A DNA stretch of 33,103 nucleotides from an uncultured Eubacteriales bacterium (GCA_900548115.1 URJL01000022.1:1-33103); one strand, 5' to 3'; counted from the stretch's first letter, positions 16,054 through 24,995 are shown. Made by a program: numbers and translations. The notes: a model not told the origin generated them from the sequence alone.

Positions 16054-16088
16054 TTTTCCTATACAAGGAAAAAACGGAAGTATATACT
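16054..16088 (+). promoter_or_regulatory. Candidate operator and promoter of the glycyl radical enzyme operon
   Basis: An inverted repeat TTTTCCT-ATACA-AGGAAAA spans 16054-16072. It overlaps a weak -35 (TATACA, 16060-16065), which is 17 bp from a good -10 (TATACT, 16083-16088). A poor -35 under a palindrome fits a regulated promoter. The assignment to the divergent AraC protein is inference. Confidence 0.55.
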
Positions 16089-16154
16089 GGAATTGTATCG
16101 TAAAGTGCGGCGTTTGTCAAGCCGCGAAACGAAAAAACGGAGGTGTCGTATTCT

Positions 16155-18329
16155 ATGACCTATAATCCCCTTCCCGTTACCGAGCGTATTCTTTCTTTGC
16201 GCGAGCAAACAAAGCGTTCGCTTGTCGCAGGCGAAGCCGATCCTTATACCGACAAAGAATATCGCATGTTTTGTACGGGCGACCGTCTTATCACCCTCGG
16301 GTTTCTCGAAGGGTGGAGAAAGCACAAAGATGCGCCGACGACCAAGCTTCGCCGATCGTATGCCGAGGCGGAGGAGCTTTATGCGGCAAAGCCCGTTTTT
16401 TACGACGGCGACCTTTTGTGCGGAAGGCTGTATCTTCCGCATTTTACGCCCGAAGAAAAGGAGCGCTACGACGCCTTGTGCGACGCTTTCGAAAGCTCCC
16501 CCTTTCCGCTTCATTCGAGCGGCGCGCGAAAGGATCACATTGCGCTCGATTTTCAAAAGCTTTTGTCGGTCGGCGTCGAAGCCGTTTTGAACGAGCTTTA
16601 CGAAAAGCGACGCACAATGGAGGAAAACATTGAATTTTTTGACGGCGAAAGCGTAACGGGCGCCGAATTCTGCACCTGCTGTATCGTCGAGCTGGAGGCG
16701 CTGCTCGATCTTGCGGGGCGTTATGCCGCCGCCGCGAAAGACCTTTCCGAAACAACACACGGCGCACGGAGGGAGGAGCTTTTGCTCATGGCAGCCGCTC
16801 TGGAAAACGTGCCGAAAAAGCCCGCCGCGACCTTTTTCGAGGCGGTCATGAGCGTTCATTTTTTCCTTTCGAATCTTTTCGGGCTGTATCCTCTCGGACG
16901 TCCCGACCGCTATCTTGCCCCGTTTTACGAGAGGGATATCGAGAACGGACTCCTCACGCGGGAGCGGGCGCAGGAGCTGATCGACTGCCTGTGCCTCGGC
17001 ATCTCCGACCGCGTGTTTTCGCGCGCCGCGTGCGGCTTTATGGTCGGCGGAACGACCGAGGACGGAGAGCCGTTTGAAAACGAGCTTACCTACATGTTTT
17101 TAACCTCTCTCGAACATCTTCGCCTGGCCGACCCGAACGGTGCTCTTTGCGTGAGTGAGAAAACGAGCGATTCTCTTTTGCGTTATGCTGTGGAAATTCT
17201 CGCCGAAGGCGTTACGCACCCCGCCTTTTTCAACGACGACCGAATCGTTTCTTCATTGAAGCGGCTCGGCTTTTCGCCGCGCGAGTCGGTCGATTACATC
17301 CATTCGACCTGTGCGGAGATCACCCTTTCGGGTTGTTCACGCGGGCACACCACGGCGGTGACAATCGACCTTCCGCGACTGCTGTGCGAGACGGTTTTCG
17401 AAAATCCGGACCTCTCGGAGAAAGAAACACTTCTTTTCCTGTACGGCGAAAAGATCCGTCGGGCGCTGAAAAACGGACTTTCGGGGTATGAATATAAGAT
17501 ATCGGAAGCCGCGCGCAGCGGGAACGAACCGATGCGCATCTGCTGTTTTGTCGGCGATTGCACCGACCGTCTTCGCGGGCTTTATGACGGCGGTGTGCGC
17601 TATGAATTTATTCAGCCGATTTTTGTCGGCTTTGCGACGGCGGTCGATTCGATCGCTGCGATCGAAGCGCTGTGCTTTGACGAAAAACGCCTGTCGCTCC
17701 CCGATTTTTGCGACATCGTTCGGCAAAATTACGAAGGAAACGAGCCCCTTCGGCGCTACATCGTAAACCGTCTTTCTCATTACGGAAACGACGATGTACG
17801 CGTCGATTCGATCGCCGCGGCGCTTGCGGGCATCTTGGAAAAAATATCGTTCCGAAAGCTTTCCGACCGCCGTTTTCTCATTCCCGGGACGTTTTCCTAC
17901 ATCAATCATGCGACGCGCGGCGCGGCAATGGGCGCCACCTTTGACGGACGGCGGGCAAACGTCTCCTATTCCGACGGATGTTGTCCCGTCCAGGGGCGCG
18001 ACACAAGCGGTCCGACCGCCATGATCGGATCGCTCACCTCGTGGGATCAGTCGAATTTTCTCGCCGGCATGGTGGTCAATATGAAATTCGAAAAGCGCAC
18101 CTTTGACGAGAAAAAGCGCGGGAATCTGGAGCGGCTCATCCGCGTCTTTTTCGCGCGCGGCGGAATCGAGCTGCAAATCAATTCGGTTGACCGCCGGACG
18201 CTTGAGGACGCTCTTGTTCATCCCGAAAACCACCGCGACCTCTTGGTTCGCATCGGCGGCTACAGCGATTATTTCGTGCGCCTTTCCCCGACGCTGAAGC
18301 AGGAGATCATCGAAAGGACGCCGTACTGA
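16155..18329 (+). CDS. Glycyl radical enzyme of the pyruvate formate-lyase superfamily, substrate unknown
   Basis: About 724 residues. The glycyl radical motif is RIGGYSDYFVRLSPTLKQEI near the C-terminus, with the radical on Gly702. The catalytic cysteine is Cys386 in HSTCAEITLSG, followed by Glu388. The CxE pattern is that of glycyl radical dehydratases and C-X lyases; true pyruvate formate-lyase has adjacent cysteines. The block after it, GCSRGHTTAVTIDLP, differs from the usual GCVEP context of glycerol dehydratase, choline lyase and hydroxyproline dehydratase, so I cannot assign a substrate. ATG 16155 is served by GGAGG at 16139-16143. The gene overlaps its activase by 1 bp (TGATG). No microcompartment or transport genes are nearby. 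Confidence 0.93.
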   Translation: MTYNPLPVTERILSLREQTKRSLVAGEADPYTDKEYRMFCTGDRLITLGFLEGWRKHKDAPTTKLRRSYAEAEELYAAKPVFYDGDLLCGRLYLPHFTPEEKERYDALCDAFESSPFPLHSSGARKDHIALDFQKLLSVGVEAVLNELYEKRRTMEENIEFFDGESVTGAEFCTCCIVELEALLDLAGRYAAAAKDLSETTHGARREELLLMAAALENVPKKPAATFFEAVMSVHFFLSNLFGLYPLGRPDRYLAPFYERDIENGLLTRERAQELIDCLCLGISDRVFSRAACGFMVGGTTEDGEPFENELTYMFLTSLEHLRLADPNGALCVSEKTSDSLLRYAVEILAEGVTHPAFFNDDRIVSSLKRLGFSPRESVDYIHSTCAEITLSGCSRGHTTAVTIDLPRLLCETVFENPDLSEKETLLFLYGEKIRRALKNGLSGYEYKISEAARSGNEPMRICCFVGDCTDRLRGLYDGGVRYEFIQPIFVGFATAVDSIAAIEALCFDEKRLSLPDFCDIVRQNYEGNEPLRRYIVNRLSHYGNDDVRVDSIAAALAGILEKISFRKLSDRRFLIPGTFSYINHATRGAAMGATFDGRRANVSYSDGCCPVQGRDTSGPTAMIGSLTSWDQSNFLAGMVVNMKFEKRTFDEKKRGNLERLIRVFFARGGIELQINSVDRRTLEDALVHPENHRDLLVRIGGYSDYFVRLSPTLKQEIIERTPY

Positions 18330-19273
18330 TGAAGGGCGCGGAGACGAAAAAAACCGAAGAGAAAAACGGCTGCGGCGAAACGGAGGGAACGGTCTTTTCG
18401 GTCGCGCGCTGGTGTCTGGACGACGGCGACGGGATCCGAACAAACATCTTTTTAAAGGGCTGTCCGCTTCGCTGTGCGTGGTGTCACAACGCCGAATCGC
18501 AAAGCTTCGGGCGGGAGCTGTATTTCGGAGGCGAGTGCCTTTTTTGCGGCGAGTGCCGACGCGTTTGTCCCGCGGGAGCGCATGTTTTCCGGGGGACAGA
18601 GCATATACTTTTGCGGGAAAACTGCACGCTGTGCGGAAAATGCGCGGCGGTGTGTCCGACGGGTGCGCTCCGCACGGTCGGCGAGAAAAGGACGGTGCGG
18701 GAGCTGTTCGGGCAGATCCTGCGCGACCGCGATTTTTACGGCGCAGGCGGCGGAATCACCCTCACGGGCGGCGAGCCGATGGCGCAGGCGGATTTTTGTC
18801 TTGCGCTGGCAAAGTACGCGAGCGAGGAGAAAATCTCGGTTACGATGGAGACAAGCGGCTTTTGCGACGCCGGAAAGCTTCTTGAAATTCTTCCGTTTGT
18901 CGACCGATTTTTATTCGACTGCAAGGCGTCGGAAAAGGATCATGCGCGTCTTGTCGGGGCGGATGACCGCAAAATAACGGAAAACCTTGCGCTTCTCTGT
19001 GAAAACGGCGCGCATATCACACTTCGCTGTCCCATCGTTCCGAACGCCAATCTCACCGACGATTTTTTGCAAAAAATCGCATCGCTTGCAAACCGTTTTG
19101 AGGCGATCGACTCGGTCACACTGCTGCCGTATCACCGAACGGGCGCGGACAAATCGTCGGCGCTCGGAAAAGCGCCGCAGACGGTATTCCGTGTCCCCGA
19201 CAAAGCGCTTCTTGCGAAAATCGCCGCGGTTCTTTCGCAAAAAATACGGCAGCCGATCGAAATTTTACACTGA
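18329..19273 (+). CDS. Glycyl radical enzyme activase (radical SAM, with two ferredoxin-type clusters)
   Basis: 314 residues. The radical SAM cysteines are C45, C49 and C52 in GCPLRCAWCHN (CX3CX2C). An inserted ferredoxin-like segment carries two CX2CX2CX3C sets, C70-C80 and C99-C109 (CLFCGECRRVC, CTLCGKCAAVC). This layout is typical of activases for non-PFL glycyl radical enzymes. TLTGGEP (glycine-rich SAM motif) and LFDCKA follow. It makes the 5'-deoxyadenosyl radical that generates the glycyl radical on the neighbouring enzyme. The start at 18329 overlaps the enzyme's stop, so the two are translationally coupled. Confidence 0.95.
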   Translation: MKGAETKKTEEKNGCGETEGTVFSVARWCLDDGDGIRTNIFLKGCPLRCAWCHNAESQSFGRELYFGGECLFCGECRRVCPAGAHVFRGTEHILLRENCTLCGKCAAVCPTGALRTVGEKRTVRELFGQILRDRDFYGAGGGITLTGGEPMAQADFCLALAKYASEEKISVTMETSGFCDAGKLLEILPFVDRFLFDCKASEKDHARLVGADDRKITENLALLCENGAHITLRCPIVPNANLTDDFLQKIASLANRFEAIDSVTLLPYHRTGADKSSALGKAPQTVFRVPDKALLAKIAAVLSQKIRQPIEILH

Positions 19274-19298
19274 AGCCGTTTAAAACTTCCGAAAAGTC

Positions 19299-19327
19299 TT
19301 TACAAAATCGCCGCCTCACGATATACT
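19299..19327 (+). promoter_or_regulatory. Sigma-A promoter of pgeF
   Basis: TTTACA (19299-19304) and TATACT (19322-19327) are separated by 17 bp. Transcription would start near 19334, about 40 bases before the pgeF start codon. This makes pgeF independent of the glycyl radical operon. Confidence 0.82.
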
Positions 19328-19372
19328 GACAGAGGTATACGGATAAATCAAGCTGATTTTCGGAGGAAACAT

Positions 19373-20230
19373 ATGAGCGCTTGCCGACACGAACAAAACG
19401 GAATATTATATTACACCTCGTCGCTTTTGGATTCTTTCTCCGTGCCGCACCTGTTTGCGGGACGGCACGGAGGAGTGAGCGCGGGAAGCGGCGCTTTTTC
19501 GTCGCTGAACGTCTCGCAAAGCCGTGCCGACGCCGACGGAAAGCGCGACAGCACCGAAAATGTCGCGGAAAATTGCAGAAGGGCTCTTTCGCTTCTCGAA
19601 CGAACGCCCGAGACGTGCGCCATGATGAACCAGATCCATTCCGACGCGGTTTTGGCGGCGAGGGAAGCGGAATCGATTTCCGCATGCTTTGCATTCGGGA
19701 AAAAAATTCCCGATTGCGACGGGCTGATCGCGAAAAAGGGAGAAAAGATCGACACCCTCGGGGTCAAGACCGCCGACTGCGTGCCGATACTCTTATACGA
19801 TGTGAAAAACGACATTGCCGCGGCGCTTCACGCGGGTTGGCGGGGAACGACCGCGGGCATTGCGGAAAAAGCGGTGCGAAAAATGCGCGCGGCGGCAGAC
19901 AGCGCGGACAGCCGTATTGTCGCCGCGATCGGACCGCGTATCGGCGCTTGCTGTTATGAGGTGAACGACGCGGTTTACGACGCGTGCCGAAGCCTTTCGG
20001 AGTGCGAGCGCGAAGCGTGCTTTCCGTGCGCTTATGTGCGCGGCGGCGAGCAAAAATACCGCGCCGATCTCGGCGAAATAAACCGCGTTTTTCTTCTGCG
20101 CGCGGGGATTTCGGCGGAGGATATCGATCTTTTGCCGCTCTGCACCCGGTGTCTCGAAAAGGACTTTTTCTCTCACCGCGCCTCGCACGGCTTTTCGGGA
20201 ACGCAGATCTCGCTGATCGGCTGTCGGTAA
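19373..20230 (+). CDS. pgeF: PgeF/YfiH/LACC1-type protein (multicopper-like purine nucleoside phosphorylase / peptidoglycan editing factor)
   Basis: 285 residues. Family blocks are HLFAGRHGGVS, MMNQIHSD, DGLIAKKG, VKTADCVPILLYD, AALHAGWRGT and IGPRIGACCYEV, and near the end LCTRCLEKDFFSHRASHGFSGTQISLI. The histidine and cysteines of TADC, HAGWRG and CCYEV form the zinc or active site of the family. Members act as purine nucleoside phosphorylases or adenosine deaminases, and in E. coli the protein also affects the fidelity of peptidoglycan precursor synthesis. ATG 19373 has GGAGG at 19362-19366. It has its own promoter and terminator, so it is a single-gene unit. Confidence 0.93.
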   Translation: MSACRHEQNGILYYTSSLLDSFSVPHLFAGRHGGVSAGSGAFSSLNVSQSRADADGKRDSTENVAENCRRALSLLERTPETCAMMNQIHSDAVLAAREAESISACFAFGKKIPDCDGLIAKKGEKIDTLGVKTADCVPILLYDVKNDIAAALHAGWRGTTAGIAEKAVRKMRAAADSADSRIVAAIGPRIGACCYEVNDAVYDACRSLSECEREACFPCAYVRGGEQKYRADLGEINRVFLLRAGISAEDIDLLPLCTRCLEKDFFSHRASHGFSGTQISLIGCR

Positions 20231-20254
20231 AACGGAACGGATATGTAAAAAAGA

Positions 20255-20292
20255 CAGGGCAAGCCCGCAGGAGCTTGTCCTGATTGTTTTTT
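20255..20292 (+). terminator. Intrinsic terminator after pgeF
   Basis: The stem CAGGGCAAGC/GCTTGTCCTG (10 pairs, one G-U) closes on an 8-nt loop and is followed by ATTGTTTTTT. Confidence 0.85.
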
Positions 20293-20399
20293 AAAAAGCA
20301 TTATATCCGCCCCGTTCGCGCGCGGATGTCGGCGTTCTTTTGCGAAAAAGCCGAAAAGGTTCGAAATTCGGAAATTTTCAAAAAAATTTCCAAAACCCC

Positions 20400-20450
20400 T
20401 TGACAAATAGCTGTATTAAGTGTATTATATGGAATAGTACAGTTAATACA
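20400..20450 (+). promoter_or_regulatory. Promoter and candidate GntR operator of the ytrA-like operon
   Basis: TTGACA (20400-20405) and TATTAT (20423-20428) have a 17-bp spacer. A perfect inverted repeat, TGTATTAA (20412-20419) and TTAATACA (20443-20450), surrounds the -10 and the start of transcription. Such placement fits self-repression by the GntR protein encoded by the first gene. Confidence 0.8.
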
Positions 20451-20465
20451 TGAAAGGAGACCGTT

Positions 20466-20876
20466 ATGTTTCAGTTGGATATCGGCGATCACCGGCCGCT
20501 TTACGAGCAGATCAAGGAAAAAATGAAATTTTTGATCATCGGCGGTATGCTGCACGACGGGGACAGGATCCCCTCGGTGCGTGAGCTTGCCGTGGATATG
20601 ACCATCAATCCCAACACGGTCGCGCGGGCATACCGTGAGCTTGAAAGCGAAGGCTTTATTTATTCGCAGAAAGCAAAAGGGTATTTTGTCGCCCCGCGCG
20701 ATCACACCGAAAAAGGCGCGCACGACGAGCTTTTTGCCCGTTTCACCGACGCGGCGCGCGAGCTTATGTATCGCGGGACGACCTGCGAGGCGCTTTGCGG
20801 CGTACTTTACGATCTATATAAAGGAGGAAGCGAGAATGGAAATGATAAGCGCGAAGAACGTAACGAAAACCTTTGA
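20466..20876 (+). CDS. GntR-family regulator, YtrA subfamily
   Basis: 136 residues, the short YtrA type without a large effector domain. The winged helix-turn-helix is at about 10-75 (PLYEQIKEKMKFLIIGG, RIPSVRELAVDMTINPNTVARAYRELESEGFIYSQKAKGYFV). The C-terminal tail is short and charged. YtrA proteins repress a downstream ABC transporter operon, often responding to cell wall stress. ATG 20466 has AAGGAG at 20454-20459. The last 41 bp overlap the ABC ATPase gene, whose AAGGAGG lies inside this gene. A palindrome around the promoter suggests autoregulation. Confidence 0.93.
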   Translation: MFQLDIGDHRPLYEQIKEKMKFLIIGGMLHDGDRIPSVRELAVDMTINPNTVARAYRELESEGFIYSQKAKGYFVAPRDHTEKGAHDELFARFTDAARELMYRGTTCEALCGVLYDLYKGGSENGNDKREERNENL

Positions 20877-21768
20877 CGGCAGAGCGGCGCTGGACGGTCT
20901 TACGCTTCATGTGGACAAAGGCTCGATCTACGGACTGATCGGTCCGAACGGCGCGGGCAAAACCACGTTTATCAAAGCGCTGATGGGCATTTACCGCCCC
21001 GACGACGGCGATATTTTGCTCACGGGAAAAAGAATTTATGAAAACGAACCGGTCAAAGAACAAATCGCCTATGTCGGCGACGATCTTTTCTTCTTCACGA
21101 CCTACAGCATTTTACAAACGGCAAAGCTTTATGCGGGACTTTACCCGAACTGGAGCTGGGAGCTTTTCAACAAGCTGCACGAAATTTACAAGATCGATCT
21201 TTCCCGCAAGGTGGTGCGCCTGTCCAAAGGTATGCAAAAGCAAGTCGCCTTTTGGCTCGGGCTTTCGGCGCAGCCGGAGGTTATGATCCTCGACGAGCCG
21301 ATCGACGGTCTCGACCCCGCTATGCGGCGCAACACATGGAAGCTGATCTTAAACGAAGTGTCGCTGCGCGATATGACGGTGCTGATCTCCAGTCACAACC
21401 TGCGCGAGCTTGAGGATGTGTGCGACCATGTGGGCATTATGTTCGGCGGAAAGGTCGTCATCGAAAAATCGCTCGACGATATGAAGGGAAACATCCACAA
21501 GATCCAGCTTGCTTTTCCGCGGACGGCGGACAAAGAGGAGGGAGAAGAGCCGCTTTGGAAAAAAGCGACCGAATCGCTCGAGGTTCTTCACGAAAGTCAT
21601 GTCGGAAGCGTCACAAGCCTTATCATCAAGGGCGACGCCGACCGAATTCGCTCCGCGATCCTGCCGCACCGTCCCGCGGTATTCGATGTTTTGCCGCTGA
21701 CGCTGGAGGAAGTCTTTATTTATGAATTGGGAGGAATGGGCTATGAATTTGAAAATATCCTTATCTAA
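20836..21768 (+). CDS. ABC transporter ATP-binding protein
   Basis: 310 residues. Walker A is GPNGAGKT (36-43), the signature LSKGMQ lies at 129-134 and Walker B VMILDEP at 149-155, with a His switch in ISSHNLREL. The signature begins LSKGMQ rather than LSGGQ, as is common in ABC-2 type exporters of the YtrB group. The last 80 residues form an accessory domain. ATG 20836 is chosen for AAGGAGG at 20821-20827. It overlaps the GntR gene upstream and the permease gene downstream by 26 bp, so the three are coupled. Confidence 0.95.
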   Translation: MEMISAKNVTKTFDGRAALDGLTLHVDKGSIYGLIGPNGAGKTTFIKALMGIYRPDDGDILLTGKRIYENEPVKEQIAYVGDDLFFFTTYSILQTAKLYAGLYPNWSWELFNKLHEIYKIDLSRKVVRLSKGMQKQVAFWLGLSAQPEVMILDEPIDGLDPAMRRNTWKLILNEVSLRDMTVLISSHNLRELEDVCDHVGIMFGGKVVIEKSLDDMKGNIHKIQLAFPRTADKEEGEEPLWKKATESLEVLHESHVGSVTSLIIKGDADRIRSAILPHRPAVFDVLPLTLEEVFIYELGGMGYEFENILI

Positions 21769-23836
21769 AGGTCCCGTAAGCGGCGCGCTTTTGCGCTCGA
21801 ACCTCCGCACCCACTGGGGCTGGCCCTGTGTTATGGCGATCCTTTTGTGCTTCAATGTGCTTGCGGTGCGGGATAATTCGGCAGTTGACGTCACAACGCC
21901 GCGTTTTCTCGGATGGTTTTATGTTTCGTTTGCTTTCGGCATCCTCTACGCGGTCATGACGGCGGCAAAGCTGTTTTCGTATCTCGACAAACCGAATTCG
22001 GTTTCGTTCATGCACGGAATCCCCGTCAGCCGTTTAAAGCTTTATGTGACGAATTTATTGTCGGGCGGCATTATTGTGATGATTCCGCCGGTCGTCGCCT
22101 GCGTTTTGATGCTGATCTTACAGCTCTGCCGCGCCGCAACCTGCTTTCGGTTATATTCGGTTCTCGCTTTTCTCGGAGTTTATGCCGTTTATACCCTCAT
22201 CGCGATGGCGATAACGGTCTTTGCCATGGTCTTTTGCGGAAATGTCATCGTGTCGCTGCTTCTTTCCTGCGGGATCGTTGTTTTGCCGGCGGCGGCGCTC
22301 TTCTTTGTGATCTATGTTTTGAGTAAAAACCTTTACGGTTATCTTCCCGCAGAGGGCGTGGACAAATTTCTCGAAAAGCTGTATGTTTTCCCCGACCGTA
22401 TTTTGTCTCTTGACTGCCTTGTGTACATTATCGGCGGACTTTTGTTTCTTGCCGCGGGCTATCTTATCTATGCGTTCCGTCCGCTCGAAAACGCGGGCGA
22501 GGTGGTCGCCTTCCGCAAGCTGCGCATGCTTTTCACGGTTGTGGTAGGTGTTGTTCTCGGTATGATCAGCTATCTGTTTTTTGTCGGAGTTTTCAATATT
22601 CAATCGGTTCTGTGGATGCTGCCGCTCGGGCTGGTCGGCGTTATCGGTGCCAACATGATCGCCCGCAAGACGGTGGGTCTGCGCGGAAGCGGGCCGCACA
22701 TTCTTGCATATGTTCTGCTGACCCTGCTTATCAGTCTTTCGCTTAAGGGCGACTGGTTCGGTTATGTTCACCGCGTTCCCGAGCTTTCGGACGTAAAGTC
22801 GGTGACTATTTCGTCGGATGAATTCGGCACGGCCCGTCTGACCGATCCCGAGGGAATTTCCGCCGTCCGCGAACTGCACACGGCGCTTGCCGATCAGGCG
22901 GGCAAGGAAATGACCTTTGATTACGAAAACAGAAACACAGATCCCGAAGCGTATCAAGGCTGCAATATTTCCTTCTCCTACACCCTGCGCAGCGGGCTTG
23001 TTATGCGCCGCAGCTATGATTATATTCAAAACTTCAATTATACGCATTATATGCAGCCGCTTCTCGATTCTCCGTCGGTAAAGATTGCCTCCTTTGACGT
23101 TCTCGACGACACGGTAACGCCGATCGGCGCGACGATCTACGACGACCGTATTTCAACGCCTGCCGAGACCTACGGAGCGGATGCCGCCGCAAAGCTTATC
23201 GAAGCGCTGCGCCGCGATGTCGTCGAAAACACCGCAGACGAGCTTTCGGCAGAGGACAGCGCGCTGTATGTCCGCTTCGAATTTTACGACAGCAACACCG
23301 ACAGGTACACGCGCGGACGCGGTTATTCGATCGACGAAAAGGGCAAGCGTATTTGTTACAGCACGATCCATTATAACGGAAATTATACGAATCTCATCGC
23401 GGCGATCGACGAGCTTGGGTATGATATTTACAACGAAGCGCTTTTGAATACCGTCGACGAGCTTCGGATACGGATGTATGATTACTATTCGCCGGGCTAC
23501 GGTTATTATTCCGAAAAAAGCGCGCAAGAGACAGAAGGCGTAAGCACCGAGCTTGCAGACATTGAGACAGCCTATAGCTTTTATGAAGAGGGCGGTATAC
23601 CGATCGCGACCGTTACCGATCCCGATACGATTCGTTTTTATTACGGAAAGTGCGGCTTCGGATGGAACAACGACGAAAAGCTTAACGGCGGATATGCGGT
23701 TCTCGAATTCTCTTTCATCGATACCGATGCCGAGGATGAAAACAAGCGGATCGTCTTTTTAAACACTTATGAGATCGCCGAAGACCGTATGCCCACGGAA
23801 TTAAAGGGCTATGTGCAAAAAGCGGTTTCAAAATAG
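21743..23836 (+). CDS. ABC-2 type permease with a large C-terminal extracytoplasmic domain
   Basis: About 697 residues. Several hydrophobic segments fill the first 360 residues (for example GGIIVMIPPVVACVLMLILQ, SLLLSCGIVVLPAAALFFVI, LFTVVVGVVLGMISYLFFVG and ILAYVLLTLLISLSL). A soluble domain of about 330 residues follows the last one, rich in Tyr, Asp and Thr, which resembles the DUF6449-type C-terminus of YtrC/D-like permeases. The start is ATG 21743, because GGGAGG (21729-21734) precedes it; ATG 21722 is possible. It forms an exporter with the preceding ATPase, of unknown substrate. A strong terminator follows. Confidence 0.88.
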   Translation: MNLKISLSKGPVSGALLRSNLRTHWGWPCVMAILLCFNVLAVRDNSAVDVTTPRFLGWFYVSFAFGILYAVMTAAKLFSYLDKPNSVSFMHGIPVSRLKLYVTNLLSGGIIVMIPPVVACVLMLILQLCRAATCFRLYSVLAFLGVYAVYTLIAMAITVFAMVFCGNVIVSLLLSCGIVVLPAAALFFVIYVLSKNLYGYLPAEGVDKFLEKLYVFPDRILSLDCLVYIIGGLLFLAAGYLIYAFRPLENAGEVVAFRKLRMLFTVVVGVVLGMISYLFFVGVFNIQSVLWMLPLGLVGVIGANMIARKTVGLRGSGPHILAYVLLTLLISLSLKGDWFGYVHRVPELSDVKSVTISSDEFGTARLTDPEGISAVRELHTALADQAGKEMTFDYENRNTDPEAYQGCNISFSYTLRSGLVMRRSYDYIQNFNYTHYMQPLLDSPSVKIASFDVLDDTVTPIGATIYDDRISTPAETYGADAAAKLIEALRRDVVENTADELSAEDSALYVRFEFYDSNTDRYTRGRGYSIDEKGKRICYSTIHYNGNYTNLIAAIDELGYDIYNEALLNTVDELRIRMYDYYSPGYGYYSEKSAQETEGVSTELADIETAYSFYEEGGIPIATVTDPDTIRFYYGKCGFGWNNDEKLNGGYAVLEFSFIDTDAEDENKRIVFLNTYEIAEDRMPTELKGYVQKAVSK

Positions 23837-23852
23837 AAAACGCAAAACGGTT

Positions 23853-23884
23853 AAAGAAGCTCCGAACGCGGAGCTTCTTTTTCT
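23853..23884 (+). terminator. Intrinsic terminator of the GntR/ABC operon
   Basis: A perfect 12-bp stem, AAAGAAGCTCCG/CGGAGCTTCTTT, with loop AACG runs into a T-rich tract. Confidence 0.92.
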
Positions 23885-24050
23885 GTGCTTCGGGTGAATT
23901 TTCGTCCTGCTGCTGCCGTTTCACCGCGAATACCTCTAACTCGGACACCTTTTCCCCTCCGTCACGAATACCCGACGGAAATTTCCGAATATACTGAATA
24001 TCAAGTGCTGAATAAAAACATTCCCGCCCGTGCGGGAAAACGGAGGTCTT

Positions 24051-24995
24051 ATGCGATTTTTCGATCTTCATTGCGACACGCCGTACCGTATGTTTCACGA
24101 GCATTTGCCGATCACAAGTCCCGCGCTCGACTGTCCGCTTCCGTCGCTTTTGCGTTTTGAACGCGCGGTGCAGGTCATGGCAGTCTGGTCGGACGCCAAA
24201 AAAAGCGAAGAGGAAAATTTTGCCGACTTTTTCCGCATTGCCGAATATCTTCGAAACGAGATCGAAAAGCACGCCGACGTTTGTGCGCTTGAGACCGATC
24301 TTCGGAATCTTTCGGATGTTCACGAAAAAACGCCGCCCGTGCGGTATATTCTCGCCGTCGAGGGCGGTGCGCTTTTAAACGGAAAGCTCGAACGCTTGGA
24401 GCGGCTTTATCGCGAGGGCGTGCGGATCTTCACGCCGATGTGGAAGGGGATAAATTCGCTCGGCGGGGCGCATGATACAAAGACGGGGCTTTCGCCCTTC
24501 GGAGAAGAAGCGCTCGCGCTTTGCGACGCGCTCGGCATTACCGTCGATGTTTCGCACATGTCCGATCCTGCCTTTGAAAAGACAAAAACGATTCTTTCCC
24601 GCCCGTTTATCGCATCGCATTCGAACAGCCGCGCGGTCTTTCCCGCGTCGCGCAATCTGACCGACGGGCAATTCGACGCGATCCGCGCGGCGGGCGGGCT
24701 TGTTGGGTTGAATCTCTATCCGCCGTTCGTCGCGGACGCGGAGACGGAATCCGATTTTTTCGCGGCGCTTGCGCGTCATGCGGTATATTTTTTGCGGCGC
24801 GGCGGGGAAAAGACGCTCTGCCTCGGCGGCGACCGCGACGGAATCCCGCGCGTTGACGGGTATACGCCTCTTTCGTGCGTGCAAAAGCTGTATTTCGCCC
24901 TGCTTGCGAACGGAATTTCCGAAGAAACGGCAAACGCGATCTTTTACGACAACGCCGCGCCTACGGCGGGTGTTAGCCGCGAAGGTGCATTCTGA
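24051..24995 (+). CDS. Membrane-dipeptidase family (M19) peptidase with a repeat-encoded C-terminus
   Basis: 314 residues. The M19 zinc-site residues are present: His7 and Asp9 in LHCDT, Glu104 in AVEGG, His169 in DVSHM, His190 in ASHSNSRA and Asp261 in GGDRDG. The family hydrolyses dipeptides, including D-amino acid-containing ones. There is no signal peptide, so it is likely cytosolic. GGAGG at 24042-24046 selects ATG 24051; a TTCCCGC/GCGGGAA hairpin (24021-24038) lies just upstream. M19 proteins usually end shortly after the FYxNAxRxF block. Here the frame after YDNA (residues 303-314, APTAGVSREGAF) and the TGA lie in a palindromic repeat, so a few native residues are replaced. The active site is complete. 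Confidence 0.92.
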   Translation: MRFFDLHCDTPYRMFHEHLPITSPALDCPLPSLLRFERAVQVMAVWSDAKKSEEENFADFFRIAEYLRNEIEKHADVCALETDLRNLSDVHEKTPPVRYILAVEGGALLNGKLERLERLYREGVRIFTPMWKGINSLGGAHDTKTGLSPFGEEALALCDALGITVDVSHMSDPAFEKTKTILSRPFIASHSNSRAVFPASRNLTDGQFDAIRAAGGLVGLNLYPPFVADAETESDFFAALARHAVYFLRRGGEKTLCLGGDRDGIPRVDGYTPLSCVQKLYFALLANGISEETANAIFYDNAAPTAGVSREGAF

